Assembly (NCBI RefSeq): GCF_003697815.1
Contig: NZ_RDQG01000036.1
Span: forward strand, 1 to 64,000
DNA: 64,000 bases
Direction of reading: 5' to 3'
DNA from: Halalkalicoccus subterraneus
Lineage (GTDB): Archaea > Halobacteriota > Halobacteria > Halobacteriales > Halalkalicoccaceae
Shown here: positions 17,232-26,279 of the stretch, piece after piece
How the letters are laid out: every line of letters begins with the position of its first letter
Numbering within the stretch: position 1 is the stretch's first letter
Position numbers and translations under genes: made by a program
The notes under the pieces: model-generated
Told to the model about the DNA's origin: nothing
The model's input: the letters and a program-made list of their open reading frames with translations, nothing else
Database searches by the model: none

Positions 17232-17497
17232 CGTCCGATCGGCTCCACGACGCTTCTCTTCGCTTCGACTACGATGACCAGCGCCGCGCCCGCCTCGTCG
17301 AGCGCTCGGTCCGTCCCGAACTCGAGGAGCTGGCCGACGAGCGCTCGCGGGCGTCCGTCTCACGGGACGGGGCGACCCTGTCTGTTCGGATCGAGGCGGG
17401 AGATCTCGTTGCCCTACGTGCGGCGGCGAACACCTGGCAGACGCTTATCGAGGTCGCAGAGCGGAGCGCGGCGGCGGTCGACCTCGTCGAGACGTAA
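17228..17497 (+). CDS. pcc1: KEOPS complex subunit Pcc1
   Basis: Pcc1 is the dimerising subunit of KEOPS, which makes the t6A modification at tRNA position 37. The 89-residue alpha/beta protein ends with the family's [16 protein letters not shown] helix. The GTG start overlaps the rpoP stop (GTGA). Other KEOPS genes are not in the window. The context between rpoP and prefoldin is the usual archaeal one. Confidence 0.88.
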   Translation: MTSDRLHDASLRFDYDDQRRARLVERSVRPELEELADERSRASVSRDGATLSVRIEAGDLVALRAAANTWQTLIEVAERSAAAVDLVET

Positions 17498-17535
17498 AAC
17501 GGGGGTTTTTCAGTCCGGACCACCTCGGTCGGGGT

Positions 17536-17937
17536 ATGCAGGGTAACCTACCGCCGGAAGCACAGGAGAAACTCGAACAGCTCCAGGACCTTCAGGAGAC
17601 GGCCCAGCAGGTCGCCACCCAGAAGAACCAGACCGAATCGACCCTCAACGACTCGCAGAACGCCCTCGAAACCCTCGAGGACGTCGACGAGGACACTATG
17701 ATGTATCGCGAGGCCGGCGAGCTGCTGATCGAGACCGACCGCGAGACCGCAGAGGAGGAGCTCTCGGAGAAGGTCGACAGCCTCGAAGTCCGCCTCGAGA
17801 CGCTCAAGAAACAGGAAGAGCGCGTCCAAACCCAGTTCGAAGAGCTCCAGGAGGAGCTCCAGCAGATGCTCGGCGGCGCGGGCGGCGGCCCCGCGGGCCC
17901 GGCAGGCGGCCCCAGCCCCGGCCCCGGCGGCGCGTAG
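17536..17937 (+). CDS. pfdB: Prefoldin beta subunit
   Basis: A 133-residue coiled-coil chaperone subunit that hands unfolded proteins to the thermosome. Two long helices (about 9-45 and 75-115) flank the short beta hairpin, as in the family. A Gly/Pro/Ala-rich tail (114-133) is unusual padding and probably disordered. It starts 38 bases after pcc1, behind a T-rich stretch (17505-17511), so it may have its own start site. The next gene begins at the base after its stop. Confidence 0.94.
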   Translation: MQGNLPPEAQEKLEQLQDLQETAQQVATQKNQTESTLNDSQNALETLEDVDEDTMMYREAGELLIETDRETAEEELSEKVDSLEVRLETLKKQEERVQTQFEELQEELQQMLGGAGGGPAGPAGGPSPGPGGA

Positions 17938-18186
17938 ATGGAACCCGCAGACGAAGAGGTCGTGCGAACAGCGGCTGAGGCCGCAGAAGGGCTGGTCTTT
18001 TCGCGGTATCGCCGCTCCGAAGTCGACGACCTCGACGTGACGGTGCGCTTCGAGGAGGGGATCCTCGAGGTCGACGTCTACCTGAACGTCGAGGACGAGA
18101 ACGCGGACCGAGTCGCAGAGGACGCCGTCGCGGCCGCCGAGTCGGCCGTCGACGAGCTGTTCGCCGAGGACGGCGGATCCGAGTGA
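17938..18186 (+). CDS. DUF3194 family protein
   Basis: An 82-residue acidic protein of the archaeal DUF3194 family. It begins immediately after the pfdB stop with no spacer, so it is certainly cotranscribed. The centre (VTVRFEEGILEVDVYLNVED) is beta-rich and the ends helical. Its constant position next to prefoldin suggests a role in folding or translation, but no function is known. Confidence 0.82.
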   Translation: MEPADEEVVRTAAEAAEGLVFSRYRRSEVDDLDVTVRFEEGILEVDVYLNVEDENADRVAEDAVAAAESAVDELFAEDGGSE

Positions 18187-18216
18187 GCTGATCTCAGAAA
18201 GGCGCCTCGGCACGTT

Positions 18217-20118
18217 TTACGTCAGGACCAACAGCAGGAGGCTCACGGCCAGGACGGCGACGGTGACCGCGACGGCGAACGCGCTGCCGAGCGTCACCGC
18301 CGCGTTGGCCGTGCTGGCGAGCGATTCGGTCCGGTCGTTGCCGAACACCGTTACTGCGGTTCGTTCGCTCGCCAGCCCGGCCTCGACGGGTTCGAGGTCG
18401 TCGAGCGCGGTCCCGACCAGTCGGCCCACGAGCGCCTCGAGGTCGTCGTGATCGATCGCGGCTCCGACCTGGTTCGTCGCCTCGACCGTGTTGACGACGT
18501 GGGTATCGGTGGTCAGCACCTCCGCGGCGTCGACCCCGTCGAGCGCCCCCAGGAGCCGGTCGCGAAGCCCCGGCTCCATGTTGTTGCCGTCGATCAGCAC
18601 GTAGGCGGTGGTGTGATCGCCGACCGCGACGACGGCGACCCGCACGCCGAGCGGACCGATCCCCTCCTCTGGCGTCCACTCGGTTCGATCCCAGGCGGTC
18701 CCCAGGCGGAGTCGGCCGTCGTCACCGTCGACCATTCGCTCGCCGGCCTCGGTCGCGGCCTCGATGAGGTCGAACGAGCGCGTGCTGCCGGGCGTGACGT
18801 GGCCCAAATCGGGGCCGGACAGCCCGTTGTTGCTGTTGTGGGCGTCCGCGACGAGCGCGTCCTCGAGGCCAGCGGCCCGCGCTTGCGCCCGGGCGGTGAG
18901 CCCGACGCCGTAGTCGACGTCGTCGGCGAACCCCGGCGCGAACGTCGAGACCAGCAGGCCGCCGTCGCCGAAGCGCTGGCCGAGCACCGACGCCTCGCCC
19001 GCCCGGACGCGGACGCCCGCGCTCGCGCTCGGGGCGTAGTCGATCCGGTCGTGGGCCCGTCTGGCCGCTTCGAGCAGCGAGTCCACCTCGCGCTCGGTGA
19101 CGAGGTTGAAGTCGTGGCCGGCGGTCGCGTGCGGGGGAAACGCGAGCCCGTCGGCCTGCCGGGCGATCCGGGTCGGGACGTTGCCGCCGCCGATCTCGCC
19201 CATCGGCCCCGGATGGATCATCGGGAGGACGAACCGGGCCTTTTCCTCGCCGCCCGGTCGGCGAAAGGCGAGCACCGTGACCGGGACGATCGCCTCCTCG
19301 CCGAGCTGCTCGAAGAACACCTCGAGCTCGCGAGAGCCCTCGGCGACGTGGCCGATGAAACCCCGGAGGAAATCGAGCACCGAGACGCCGAAGCTGCGCC
19401 GCCACGGCCGGTCGATGGCCGCGAGAAAGAGGTGGACGCCGAGGGCATACAGCGCACAGAGAACGATCAGAAGCGAGAAATGTCGCGGTGCGAGCCCCGT
19501 GAGCGCCGCGGGCGCCTCCTCGGTACGGATCAGATAGGGTCGAAGCGAGCCGTCGAAAACCGGGCCGCCGATCTGGACGTACCGGTAGGTACCCCCGTAG
19601 ACGAACAGCAACGCGGCCGCGACGGCGGTCTGGATGCCCGCGGGGATCGTGGCCACGGGCAGCGACGAACGGGACACCGCCATCACCACGAGCAGGCGCA
19701 CGGCGAACACCGACGCCAGCCCGACGACGAGCGCGTCGAAGATGAACGGCTGGCCGAGACCGACGAGCGTCCCGACGACGTCCGCACACACCAACACGGC
19801 GACGACGAGCAGCTCCCCCGCGAGCGCGAGCAGCGCAGACCGGTTCGGCGTGAACTGCCCGCCGAGAAACCGATCGACGCCGGTCGTCGCGACCGCCGCG
19901 ACGATCGTCGGCACCCAGACGTAGAAGATCCCCTGCCAGGCGTCGTGGCCGACGACCCGAAGCTCGGCGATCGGTGCGGTGGCTCCCGCCGCCGAATCGA
20001 ACGACGCGACGCCGACTACGGCCGCGACACACAGCCCGACCGCCAGGCTGGCGTGCCACCGTGGCGCCCGAAAGACGTACCGCGAGAGGTCGGCGAGATC
20101 GCTCTGGGCCGCCGTCAT
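18217..20118 (-). CDS. DUF2070 family membrane protein
   Basis: A 633-residue protein with about seven hydrophobic helices in the first 240 residues, a large soluble middle (240-600) and a C-terminal membrane anchor (610-633). The soluble part contains the family's MIHPGPMGEIGGGN (293-306) and DAHNSNNG motifs, whose His/Asp residues suggest metal binding or hydrolase-like chemistry. No activity is known. It faces the prefoldin cluster convergently, with a 30-base gap. Confidence 0.85.
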   Translation of the reverse strand: MTAAQSDLADLSRYVFRAPRWHASLAVGLCVAAVVGVASFDSAAGATAPIAELRVVGHDAWQGIFYVWVPTIVAAVATTGVDRFLGGQFTPNRSALLALAGELLVVAVLVCADVVGTLVGLGQPFIFDALVVGLASVFAVRLLVVMAVSRSSLPVATIPAGIQTAVAAALLFVYGGTYRYVQIGGPVFDGSLRPYLIRTEEAPAALTGLAPRHFSLLIVLCALYALGVHLFLAAIDRPWRRSFGVSVLDFLRGFIGHVAEGSRELEVFFEQLGEEAIVPVTVLAFRRPGGEEKARFVLPMIHPGPMGEIGGGNVPTRIARQADGLAFPPHATAGHDFNLVTEREVDSLLEAARRAHDRIDYAPSASAGVRVRAGEASVLGQRFGDGGLLVSTFAPGFADDVDYGVGLTARAQARAAGLEDALVADAHNSNNGLSGPDLGHVTPGSTRSFDLIEAATEAGERMVDGDDGRLRLGTAWDRTEWTPEEGIGPLGVRVAVVAVGDHTTAYVLIDGNNMEPGLRDRLLGALDGVDAAEVLTTDTHVVNTVEATNQVGAAIDHDDLEALVGRLVGTALDDLEPVEAGLASERTAVTVFGNDRTESLASTANAAVTLGSAFAVAVTVAVLAVSLLLLVLT

Positions 20119-20200
20119 TCTCTACGCCTCCGGTTGCCAGCAGGGTAAACGTTCGCTCGTGGCGCTCGCGAGCCCGGGGGCGGCTTCCCGACCGGCCGGT

Positions 20201-20749
20201 TCAGTCACGACAGCGGGCGGCGAAGTTCTCGAAGACTTCCTCGCCCTCCTCGGTGTGGGCGACTTCGGGATGCCACTGGACCCCGTAGAGCTCCCGCCGT
20301 TCACACCCCATCGCTTCGATCCCACAGATGTCGCTTTTCCCGGTGAGCGTAAACCCCTCGGGCAGCTCTTTGACCTCGTCGCCGTGGGACGCCCAGACGC
20401 GGGTTTCGGGCGCGAGTGAGCCGACCAGTGGATCGGTTTCGTCGACGATCTCGACGGTGACGTCGGCGTAGCCGCCGTACTCGCCGCTGCCGACCCGGCC
20501 CCCGAGCTCGTCGGCGATCACCTGCATGCCGAGACAGATCCCTAGCACTGGAACGTCCAGATCGAGGTACTCTCCGCAGTTGCCCGCTCGGTCGATGTCC
20601 GGCCCGCCCGAGAGGACGAGCCCGTCGGCGTCGATCTCCTCGGGCGGCGTGTCGTTGTCGATCGTTTCCGTATCGATCCCGAGGTCGCGCAGCGCGCGAC
20701 CTTCGAGGTGGGTGAACTGGCCGTGGTTGTCGACCACGTCGATTCGCAT
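20201..20749 (-). CDS. guaA1: GMP synthase glutaminase subunit
   Basis: A 182-residue class I glutamine amidotransferase that supplies ammonia for converting XMP to GMP. Archaea encode this half separately from the ATP-pyrophosphatase subunit. The nucleophile elbow GICLGMQ and the His/Glu of GVQWHPEVAH are in place. The ATG at 20749 gives MRIDVVDNHGQF, the family N-terminus. The partner guaB-like/GuaAb gene is not in the window. Confidence 0.93.
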   Translation of the reverse strand: MRIDVVDNHGQFTHLEGRALRDLGIDTETIDNDTPPEEIDADGLVLSGGPDIDRAGNCGEYLDLDVPVLGICLGMQVIADELGGRVGSGEYGGYADVTVEIVDETDPLVGSLAPETRVWASHGDEVKELPEGFTLTGKSDICGIEAMGCERRELYGVQWHPEVAHTEEGEEVFENFAARCRD

Positions 20750-20786
20750 ACCCTGGGTAACTGATGGGGGGCCAAAAGGGGCGCGA

Positions 20787-21338
20787 TCAGCGCTCCTCGC
20801 GTTCGCGCTCGCTCGCGCGCCGAAACCCGAGTTCGTCGAGTTCGCGACTGCGCCTGTCCTCGGCTGCCGCGAGCGCCGAGGCGCTCGGCGACGCGTCGTC
20901 GTCGATGCGTGCCCACGAGCCGTGGACCTTCGCGTGACACCACCGACAGAGGACGACCGTGATCTCGTGGGCCGGCTTCCCGTCGGTCCCCTCCCGGTCG
21001 CCGGGATCGTCCGCGTCGTCGGCATACGAGAGGTGGTGTTCCTCGAGCAGGGGACGTTCGCCCGTATGGGCCATGCGGCGCTCCTCGAGCCCGCAGCGGC
21101 GACACGTTCGCTCGTTCGCCCGCGAGCGAAAGTGCGGACAGTCGCGCCATTCGACGCCGTCCTCGCTCGCGACACAGGCGTACTCGGCCGCACGTCGGTC
21201 GCGCGCGAACTCCGGGTTCGCCTCCGGGCGCTCGATCGCGAACCGACAGCGCCCGTCGTCGGTGCAGTGATCACAGCGCTCGGCGTGTTCGTAGGGGTCG
21301 TCGACGCCGACTGAGGTTCCTTTCGGCGTGTGTTCCAT
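20787..21338 (-). CDS. HNH-endonuclease-like cysteine-rich protein
   Basis: A 183-residue protein rich in metal-ligand pairs: Cys22/25/31, Cys55/67 and Cys79/82. An HNH-like core follows, with HH at 101-102 and CRWCHAKVHG at 131-140. The order resembles an HNH nuclease with extra zinc knuckles, and no mobile-element features are near. The ATG at 21338 is preferred over one 57 bases upstream. It runs in the same direction as guaA1, 37 bases ahead of it. It could be a structure-specific nuclease or a DNA-binding protein only. Confidence 0.75.
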   Translation of the reverse strand: MEHTPKGTSVGVDDPYEHAERCDHCTDDGRCRFAIERPEANPEFARDRRAAEYACVASEDGVEWRDCPHFRSRANERTCRRCGLEERRMAHTGERPLLEEHHLSYADDADDPGDREGTDGKPAHEITVVLCRWCHAKVHGSWARIDDDASPSASALAAAEDRRSRELDELGFRRASEREREER

Positions 21339-21426
21339 TTCCCGGGATACACCCCGTTTCGAGCGATTCGGCCAAAAGGGTTCCGCGGGCCACAAGGCTC
21401 ATGTCATCGGTTTTCCCACACCATCT

Positions 21427-21768
21427 GTGCGCCTCGTTCACCGTGACCTCGACATCGTCGTCGCCTCGAACGTCGAGGTCGCAGACTCGTTTCTCGCCCG
21501 CGCCCGCGGGCTGATGTTTCGCCGGCAGCTACCCGATGACTACGGACTCGTTTTCGAGTTCGGAAAACCCGTCACGCGGTCGTTACACATGCTGTTCGTC
21601 CCGTTTCCGATCGACGCCGTCTGGCTGGTCGACGGGGAGGTCACCCACACCGCACGTCTCGACGCCTGGACCGGCTTCGGCCGGGGCCGGGCCGACACGA
21701 TCGTCGAGCTCCCGGCGGATGCGGGCGGGGGGATTCGCGAGGGAGACCGGATCGAGGTGGCGCGCTGA
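21427..21768 (+). CDS. DUF192 family protein
   Basis: A 113-residue beta-barrel-like protein of the DUF192 family, with the segments ARGLMFRRQLPDDYGLVFEF and MLFVPFPIDAVWLVDGEV. Many members carry a signal peptide, but this one has none, as is common in haloarchaea. Function is unknown. The GTG at 21427 is the only start giving the family's length. Confidence 0.85.
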   Translation: MRLVHRDLDIVVASNVEVADSFLARARGLMFRRQLPDDYGLVFEFGKPVTRSLHMLFVPFPIDAVWLVDGEVTHTARLDAWTGFGRGRADTIVELPADAGGGIREGDRIEVAR

Positions 21769-21827
21769 CCGGGATCTCCGTCGGAACCGGCAGTTTGATA
21801 TGCAGTGTCTCCCTCGGTTGGAGTACA

Positions 21828-21914
21828 ATGGAGAGCAACCCTCACCATTCGGACTCGGAGGATAGAGGAAGTCGGGGCGACCCGGCTGGATGCGAAATTC
21901 TCCCCCGAATATAA
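21828..21914 (+). CDS. Candidate 28-residue leader ORF before leuA
   Basis: An ATG-started ORF of 28 codons (MESNPHHSDSEDR... to PRI) lies in another frame from the downstream synthase and ends 17 bases before its likely TTG start. A TTTGATAT box 25-33 bases upstream would make it leaderless. It is rich in Ser/Asp/His and contains no leucine run, so a classic attenuator is not obvious. It may equally be an artefact. Confidence 0.3.
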   Translation: MESNPHHSDSEDRGSRGDPAGCEILPRI

Positions 21915-21930
21915 TCGCTTTACCCAACTG

Positions 21931-23433
21931 TTGGATTCGATCGACTCGGTAGACCTTCTCGATACCACGCTCCGCGACGGCGAGCAAGCGCCGGGTATCT
22001 CGCTCTCCCCGGAGGAGAAAGCCGAGATCGCCCGCACGCTCGACGCCGCTTCCGTCCCCTACATCGAGGCCGGTAGCGCCTGCACCGGCGAGGGCGAACG
22101 GCGCACCATCTCGCGGGTGACCGACCTCGGGCTCGACGCCACCGTGACGAGCTTCGCCCGCGGCGTACAGAGCGACGTCGACCTCGCACTCGATTGTGGC
22201 GTCGACGGCGTCAACCTCGTGGTGCCCGCGAGCGACCGCCACATCGAGGGCAAGGTCGGCTCTACGCGCGGGGACGTGATCGAGCGCACCGTCGAACTGG
22301 TCGACTATGCCACGGATCACGGCCTCTGGGTCGAGGTCATCGGCGAGGACGGCTCGCGTGCGGATCCGGACTACCTCGTCGACCTGCTCGGAAGCGCGCT
22401 CGACGCCGGTGCCGACCGCGTTTGTTATGCCGACACGGTCGGCCACGCGGGTCCCGAGGCCGCCTACGAGGCCGTCTCGCGGCTCGCCGAACTCGGGCCG
22501 ACGAGCACCCACACCCACGATGATCTCGGGCTGGGAATGGCCAACGCCCTCGCGAGCGTCGCGGCGGGCGCGGACCTCGTTCACGCCACCGTCAACGGCG
22601 TCGGCGAGCGCGCGGGCAACGTCGCCACCGAGGAGGTGGCGATCGCGCTCGATCACTGCTACGGCGTCGAGACGGTCGATACCACGCAGCTGTACGACCT
22701 CGCGGGGCTCGTCTCCCGGTACACCGGCGTGCCCCTGCCCCCGAACAAGGCCGTCGTCGGCGAGAACGCCTTCGCCCACGAGAGCGGGATCCACACCGAC
22801 GGCACCCTGAAGGACGAGCGGATGTACGAGCCCTACTCCCCCGAAAAGGTGGGTCGCGAACGCCGGCTCGTCCTCGGGAAACACACCGGGCGGGCGGGTG
22901 CGCGCGCCGCGCTCGCAGAACACGACGTCGAGGTGAGCGAGGAGGACCTCGCGGAGATCGTTCCGCGGGTCAAGGGACTCGCCGACCGTGGAAAACGCGT
23001 CACCGACGCCGACCTGCTGGCGATCGCCGAGGACGTGCGCGGTACCGAGCGCGACCGCCGGGTCGAACTGCTCGACCTTACCGCCGCGAGCGGCGGCGAC
23101 ACCCCGACCGCGAGCGTTCGCCTGCGGGTCGACGACGACGAACGGGTCGCAAGCGGCGTCGGCAGCGGGCCGGTCGACGCGGCGGTATCGGCGGTCCGCG
23201 AGGCGCTGGGCTCGGCGGCCGACGCCCAGCTCGACTCCTATCACGTCGACGCGATCACCGGCGGCACGGATGCCGTGGTGACCGTCGAGGTAGCGATGTC
23301 GCGGGGCGATCGCACGGTGACCGTCGCGCGCAGCGACGCCGACATCACGCGCGCGAGCGTAGTGGCGATGGTCGACGCGCTCGATCGACTCCTCGTCGAC
23401 GAGCCGGCGCCGATCGTCCCGGCGGACGACTAA
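21931..23433 (+). CDS. (R)-citramalate / 2-isopropylmalate synthase family enzyme
   Basis: A DRE-TIM acyltransferase that condenses acetyl-CoA with pyruvate (CimA) or 2-ketoisovalerate (LeuA) in isoleucine or leucine synthesis. The catalytic LLDTTLRDGEQAPG segment begins nine residues in, the metal-ligand HTHDD is at about 195, and a LeuA-type allosteric domain occupies the last 110 residues. Sequence alone does not settle which substrate. The TTG start (LDSIDSVDLLDTT) fits the family N-terminus. A GTG at 21805 would add 42 unsupported residues that overlap the leader ORF. Confidence 0.8.
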   Translation: MDSIDSVDLLDTTLRDGEQAPGISLSPEEKAEIARTLDAASVPYIEAGSACTGEGERRTISRVTDLGLDATVTSFARGVQSDVDLALDCGVDGVNLVVPASDRHIEGKVGSTRGDVIERTVELVDYATDHGLWVEVIGEDGSRADPDYLVDLLGSALDAGADRVCYADTVGHAGPEAAYEAVSRLAELGPTSTHTHDDLGLGMANALASVAAGADLVHATVNGVGERAGNVATEEVAIALDHCYGVETVDTTQLYDLAGLVSRYTGVPLPPNKAVVGENAFAHESGIHTDGTLKDERMYEPYSPEKVGRERRLVLGKHTGRAGARAALAEHDVEVSEEDLAEIVPRVKGLADRGKRVTDADLLAIAEDVRGTERDRRVELLDLTAASGGDTPTASVRLRVDDDERVASGVGSGPVDAAVSAVREALGSAADAQLDSYHVDAITGGTDAVVTVEVAMSRGDRTVTVARSDADITRASVVAMVDALDRLLVDEPAPIVPADD

Positions 23434-23750
23434 TCCTCGATCCGACGCAGTTCGACCTCGCCGGTGGCATAAACGGTGATTCGGTGTTCCTTGAGCGGGA
23501 ACTGGACGATCCCGTTGTCGCGGTCGGTGCGGTGACGGACGGGTCTGAACAGCCCGTCGAGACAGTCCGGATCGATCACGTCGGCGAGCACCCGCGAGGA
23601 GGGCCCCTCGACGTCGACGGCCTCCTCGATGGCCTCGATGACGGTCGTACTGAGCGCGCGCCGGCTCTCGAAGTCGTGAGTCGTCCGATAGACCGGCGAT
23701 CCCTCCCCGACGGACACGGTGCGATCGCTGGGACGACCCTCGTCGGTCAT
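23430..23750 (-). CDS. HalOD1 output-domain protein
   Basis: A 106-residue protein consisting of little more than a haloarchaeal HalOD1 output domain (STTVIEAIEEAVDVEG ... GIVQFPLKEHRITVYATGEVEL). Such domains end sensor or response proteins, but this copy has no receiver or sensor part. An AT-rich promoter segment lies upstream (23776-23787). It converges on the leuA-family gene with a 4-base overlap. Its partner is unknown. Confidence 0.8.
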   Translation of the reverse strand: MTDEGRPSDRTVSVGEGSPVYRTTHDFESRRALSTTVIEAIEEAVDVEGPSSRVLADVIDPDCLDGLFRPVRHRTDRDNGIVQFPLKEHRITVYATGEVELRRIED

Positions 23751-23775
23751 GGACTATCGACCCTTGGCGACGCGC

Positions 23776-23787
23776 ACATAATATATT
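23776..23787 (-). promoter_or_regulatory. AT-rich promoter of the HalOD1 gene
   Basis: An AT-rich box, AATATATTAT on the minus strand, is centred about 30 bases from the HalOD1 ATG. A second AT-rich patch (23803-23820) lies further upstream. The remaining gap to tRNA-Ser shows no gene. Confidence 0.45.
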
Positions 23788-23903
23788 CGACCATTAACCT
23801 CCACGCATAAATATGTTATCGCTTACCGGAGAAATCGCCCCGGCGCTGGAAGCAGCGAAACGGCCCGGTCGGTATCGGGTTCGTCGATCGGAACGGCAGA
23901 AAG

Positions 23904-23988
23904 CGCCGAGGGAGAGATTTGAACTCTCGAGTCCGTAAGGACAGCAGATTTCGAATCTGCCGCCTTGGCCAGGCTAGGCTACCTCGGC
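23904..23988 (-). tRNA. tRNA-Ser (anticodon CGA)
   Basis: The 85-base gene has perfectly paired acceptor arms GCCGAGG/CCTCGGC with discriminator G. The anticodon stem GCAGA/TCTGC closes the loop TTCGAAA, giving anticodon CGA for UCG codons. It has the long variable arm typical of tRNA-Ser and a T loop TTCAAAT. CCA is not encoded. No intron is present. Confidence 0.95.
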
Positions 23989-24011
23989 TCGTCCCTTTCT
24001 ACACGCGAGTG

Positions 24012-24018
24012 TATTTTA
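24012..24018 (-). promoter_or_regulatory. TATA box of tRNA-Ser
   Basis: TAAAATA on the minus strand is centred 27 bases from the tRNA 5' end, the expected archaeal promoter position. The surrounding 24000-24083 is unusually AT-rich for this window and contains no gene. Confidence 0.55.
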
Positions 24019-24083
24019 GTTGTTTCGCTTTCATTAGTGATACTGATTGACACACACGGGAGCAACCAAACTTATCAATTTTA

Positions 24084-25604
24084 CTATATTTGTGGCGAAT
24101 CGAACCCGAGCGCGTCGAGCGCGAGGTGGTCCGCGACCAGCCTCGCGGCCCGGTCGTAGGGTGAGGTCCGGTCGGAGGAGTCGGGACGCTCGCGGCCGGC
24201 GTGCTCGAAGACGTGGTCGAGAAACGCCTCGCGTACGATCCGGTTTTCGAACACGCCATGGAGATAGGTTCCGAGCGTACGGCCGGTTGCCGCGCCTTCC
24301 TCGTCGAAGGGACGGGCGGCAGGACCCGTCAGACGGCTCTCGCCCATGTGGATCTCGTAGCCCGTCACCCGACCGCGCGCGCCCGCGAGCGGGCCGACCC
24401 CACGGAGTTCGCGCTCGACGCGCTCGACGCGTTTCTCCTCCGAGAAACGCGTTTCGACCGGCAGGAGGCCGAACCCCTCGATCACGTCCTCGTCGCCGGT
24501 GCCCTCGACGGCGGCGTTCGTGATGCGCTCGCCGAGCATCTGATAGCCGCCACAGAGTCCGACGATCGGGCCCGAAAACTCGCGAAGACGGTCGCCGAAG
24601 CCAGCCTCGCGGAGTTCGAGCAGGTCGTCGACGGTGTTCTTCGTTCCGGGGAGCACGACCGCGTGTGCGCCGTCGAGCACCGACTCGGGCGGGCCGTAGG
24701 CGACGCCGACGCCCTCCTCGCGTGCCAACGGTTCGAGGTCGGTGAAATTGGAGATCCGCGAGAGGCGAGGAATCGCGATCCGCACTCCCTCCGGGTCGCC
24801 GTAGACGGTCGTCTCGCCCGCTGCGGGGAGCGAGACGCTGTCCTCCTCCGGGAGACCGGGGTCGTCGTAGGGGAGCACCCCGAGGACGGGGACGCCGGTT
24901 CGGTCCTCGATCTCCTCGATCCCCGGTTCTAGGAGGTCGGAATCGCCCCGGAACTTCGTGATCAGCGCGCCGACCACCCGCTCGCGGCAGTCCTCCGGCA
25001 TGAGTTCGAGGGTGCCATAGAGGCTCGCGAACGCGCCGCCGCGTTCGATGTCACAGACCAGCAGGACCTCCACGCCTCGCGGGCCGCCCGCTCGCCCCTC
25101 CGACGCGCCCCGATCCGCGAAGCGGGCGGTCTCGACATTCGCCAGATCCCGGTCCGCGAGGTTGATCTCCGCGATACTTCCTGCGCCCTCGGCGATCACC
25201 ACGTCATACTTCGCGGCGAGGCGCGCGTGGGCACGGCGGGCGGCCTCGCGGGCGCGCTCCCAGCCGTTCTCGTAGTACTCGCCCGCCGCGACGTTTCCGA
25301 CCGCCTCGCCGTCGATTATCAGTTGACTCTCGCCGTCGCCGCGTGGTTTGAGGAGCACGGGGTTCACGTCGGTGGTCGCCTCGATCCGGGCGGCCCGCGC
25401 CTGCACGTACTGGGAGACGCCGATCTCGCCGGCCTTCGTCGGATCGCCGGCCCGCGGGACCGCACGGGCGTTGTTCGACATGTTCTGGGCCTTATACGGT
25501 GCGACGGCCACACCCTGATCGGCGAGGTGGCGACACAGCCCCGACGCGACCGTGCTCTTGCCGACGTGGCTCGCGGTCCCGGCCACCAGAAGGGTGCGGG
25601 CCAT
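24084..25604 (-). CDS. cbiP: Adenosylcobyrate synthase (cobyric acid synthase)
   Basis: CbiP/CobQ performs four glutamine-dependent amidations on adenosylcobyrinate diamide. The 506-residue protein has the N-terminal BioD-like ATPase ([10 protein letters not shown], 8-17; [10 protein letters not shown]) and a C-terminal glutamine amidotransferase with nucleophile in GLCGGYQML. It is the last gene of the eight-gene cobamide operon and starts directly after the cobA stop. Genetic work on CbiP in Halobacterium showed it is needed for cobalamin synthesis. Confidence 0.95.
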   Translation of the reverse strand: MARTLLVAGTASHVGKSTVASGLCRHLADQGVAVAPYKAQNMSNNARAVPRAGDPTKAGEIGVSQYVQARAARIEATTDVNPVLLKPRGDGESQLIIDGEAVGNVAAGEYYENGWERAREAARRAHARLAAKYDVVIAEGAGSIAEINLADRDLANVETARFADRGASEGRAGGPRGVEVLLVCDIERGGAFASLYGTLELMPEDCRERVVGALITKFRGDSDLLEPGIEEIEDRTGVPVLGVLPYDDPGLPEEDSVSLPAAGETTVYGDPEGVRIAIPRLSRISNFTDLEPLAREEGVGVAYGPPESVLDGAHAVVLPGTKNTVDDLLELREAGFGDRLREFSGPIVGLCGGYQMLGERITNAAVEGTGDEDVIEGFGLLPVETRFSEEKRVERVERELRGVGPLAGARGRVTGYEIHMGESRLTGPAARPFDEEGAATGRTLGTYLHGVFENRIVREAFLDHVFEHAGRERPDSSDRTSPYDRAARLVADHLALDALGFDSPQI

Positions 25605-26276
25605 TCAGTACTCGGTGCCCTTCCGGGCGCGCTGGCCCTCCTCGAACTGGTGTTTCTCCTTTTTCACATGGGTCACGAGGTCCGCGCCGTCGTAGAGGTA
25701 CTCCGGCTTCTCGTGGCCCCCCGTTAGAACGAGTTCGAGATCGGCGGGTTTGTCCTCGATCAACTCGACGAGGTCGTCGGGATCGACCAGCCCCCTGTTG
25801 GCGGCGTAGACGACCTCGTCGAGGATCAGCATGTGCACTCCTTTCTCGGGCTTGCCGTCGAGCGCGAGCGGTTCGTCGAGATCCGCCGCCCGTGCCGCCT
25901 CGACCAGCTCCCGTGCGCGCTCGAACCCGGCGTCGGCCTCGCTCTCGTGGTCCGTGTCCTCGCTGCCGTCGCGCATGCCGTGCCAGCCGTAGTGGCCCGC
26001 GTTCTCGTAGGAGAAGCTCGGTATCGCTCGGATCGCGTTGTACTCGCCCCGGACGTCCTCGACGCTCGAGGCGCCGCCCTTCATGAACTGGAGCATATGG
26101 ACCCGATAGCCGTGGCCCGCGGCGCGAAAGCCCATCCCCATCGCCGCCGTCGTCTTTCCCTTCCCGTCGCCCCACCAGAGCTGGACGCGCCCGAACTCCG
26201 CGGGCGCGCTCGATTCGATCTCGTGGGCTTCGGGCGTCCGTCCCCGTCCAGGGGTGTTCTCGAGAGCCATACCCAC
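25605..26276 (-). CDS. cobA: Cob(I)alamin adenosyltransferase CobA
   Basis: CobA attaches the upper 5'-deoxyadenosyl ligand to the corrinoid cobalt. The 223-residue RecA-like protein has the P-loop GDGKGKTT (36-43), followed by AMGMGFRAAGHG and the LILDEVVYAANRGL segment. An extra 20-residue N-terminus precedes the core. The second ATG (26270) is an alternative start. It abuts cbiP, with which it acts in sequence. Confidence 0.93.
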   Translation of the reverse strand: MGMALENTPGRGRTPEAHEIESSAPAEFGRVQLWWGDGKGKTTAAMGMGFRAAGHGYRVHMLQFMKGGASSVEDVRGEYNAIRAIPSFSYENAGHYGWHGMRDGSEDTDHESEADAGFERARELVEAARAADLDEPLALDGKPEKGVHMLILDEVVYAANRGLVDPDDLVELIEDKPADLELVLTGGHEKPEYLYDGADLVTHVKKEKHQFEEGQRARKGTEY

Positions 26277-26279
26277 CCC

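Noticed and set aside
20787-21338. Mobile element or homing endonuclease around the HNH-like gene
   Set aside because: No inverted or direct repeats, intein or intron junctions were found. The neighbours guaA1 and DUF192 are intact, and the protein looks like a conserved haloarchaeal family.
23751-24083. Integrase attachment site at tRNA-Ser
   Set aside because: The AT-rich flank of the tRNA was examined for a repeat of its 3' end, and none was seen within the window. No integrase is nearby.
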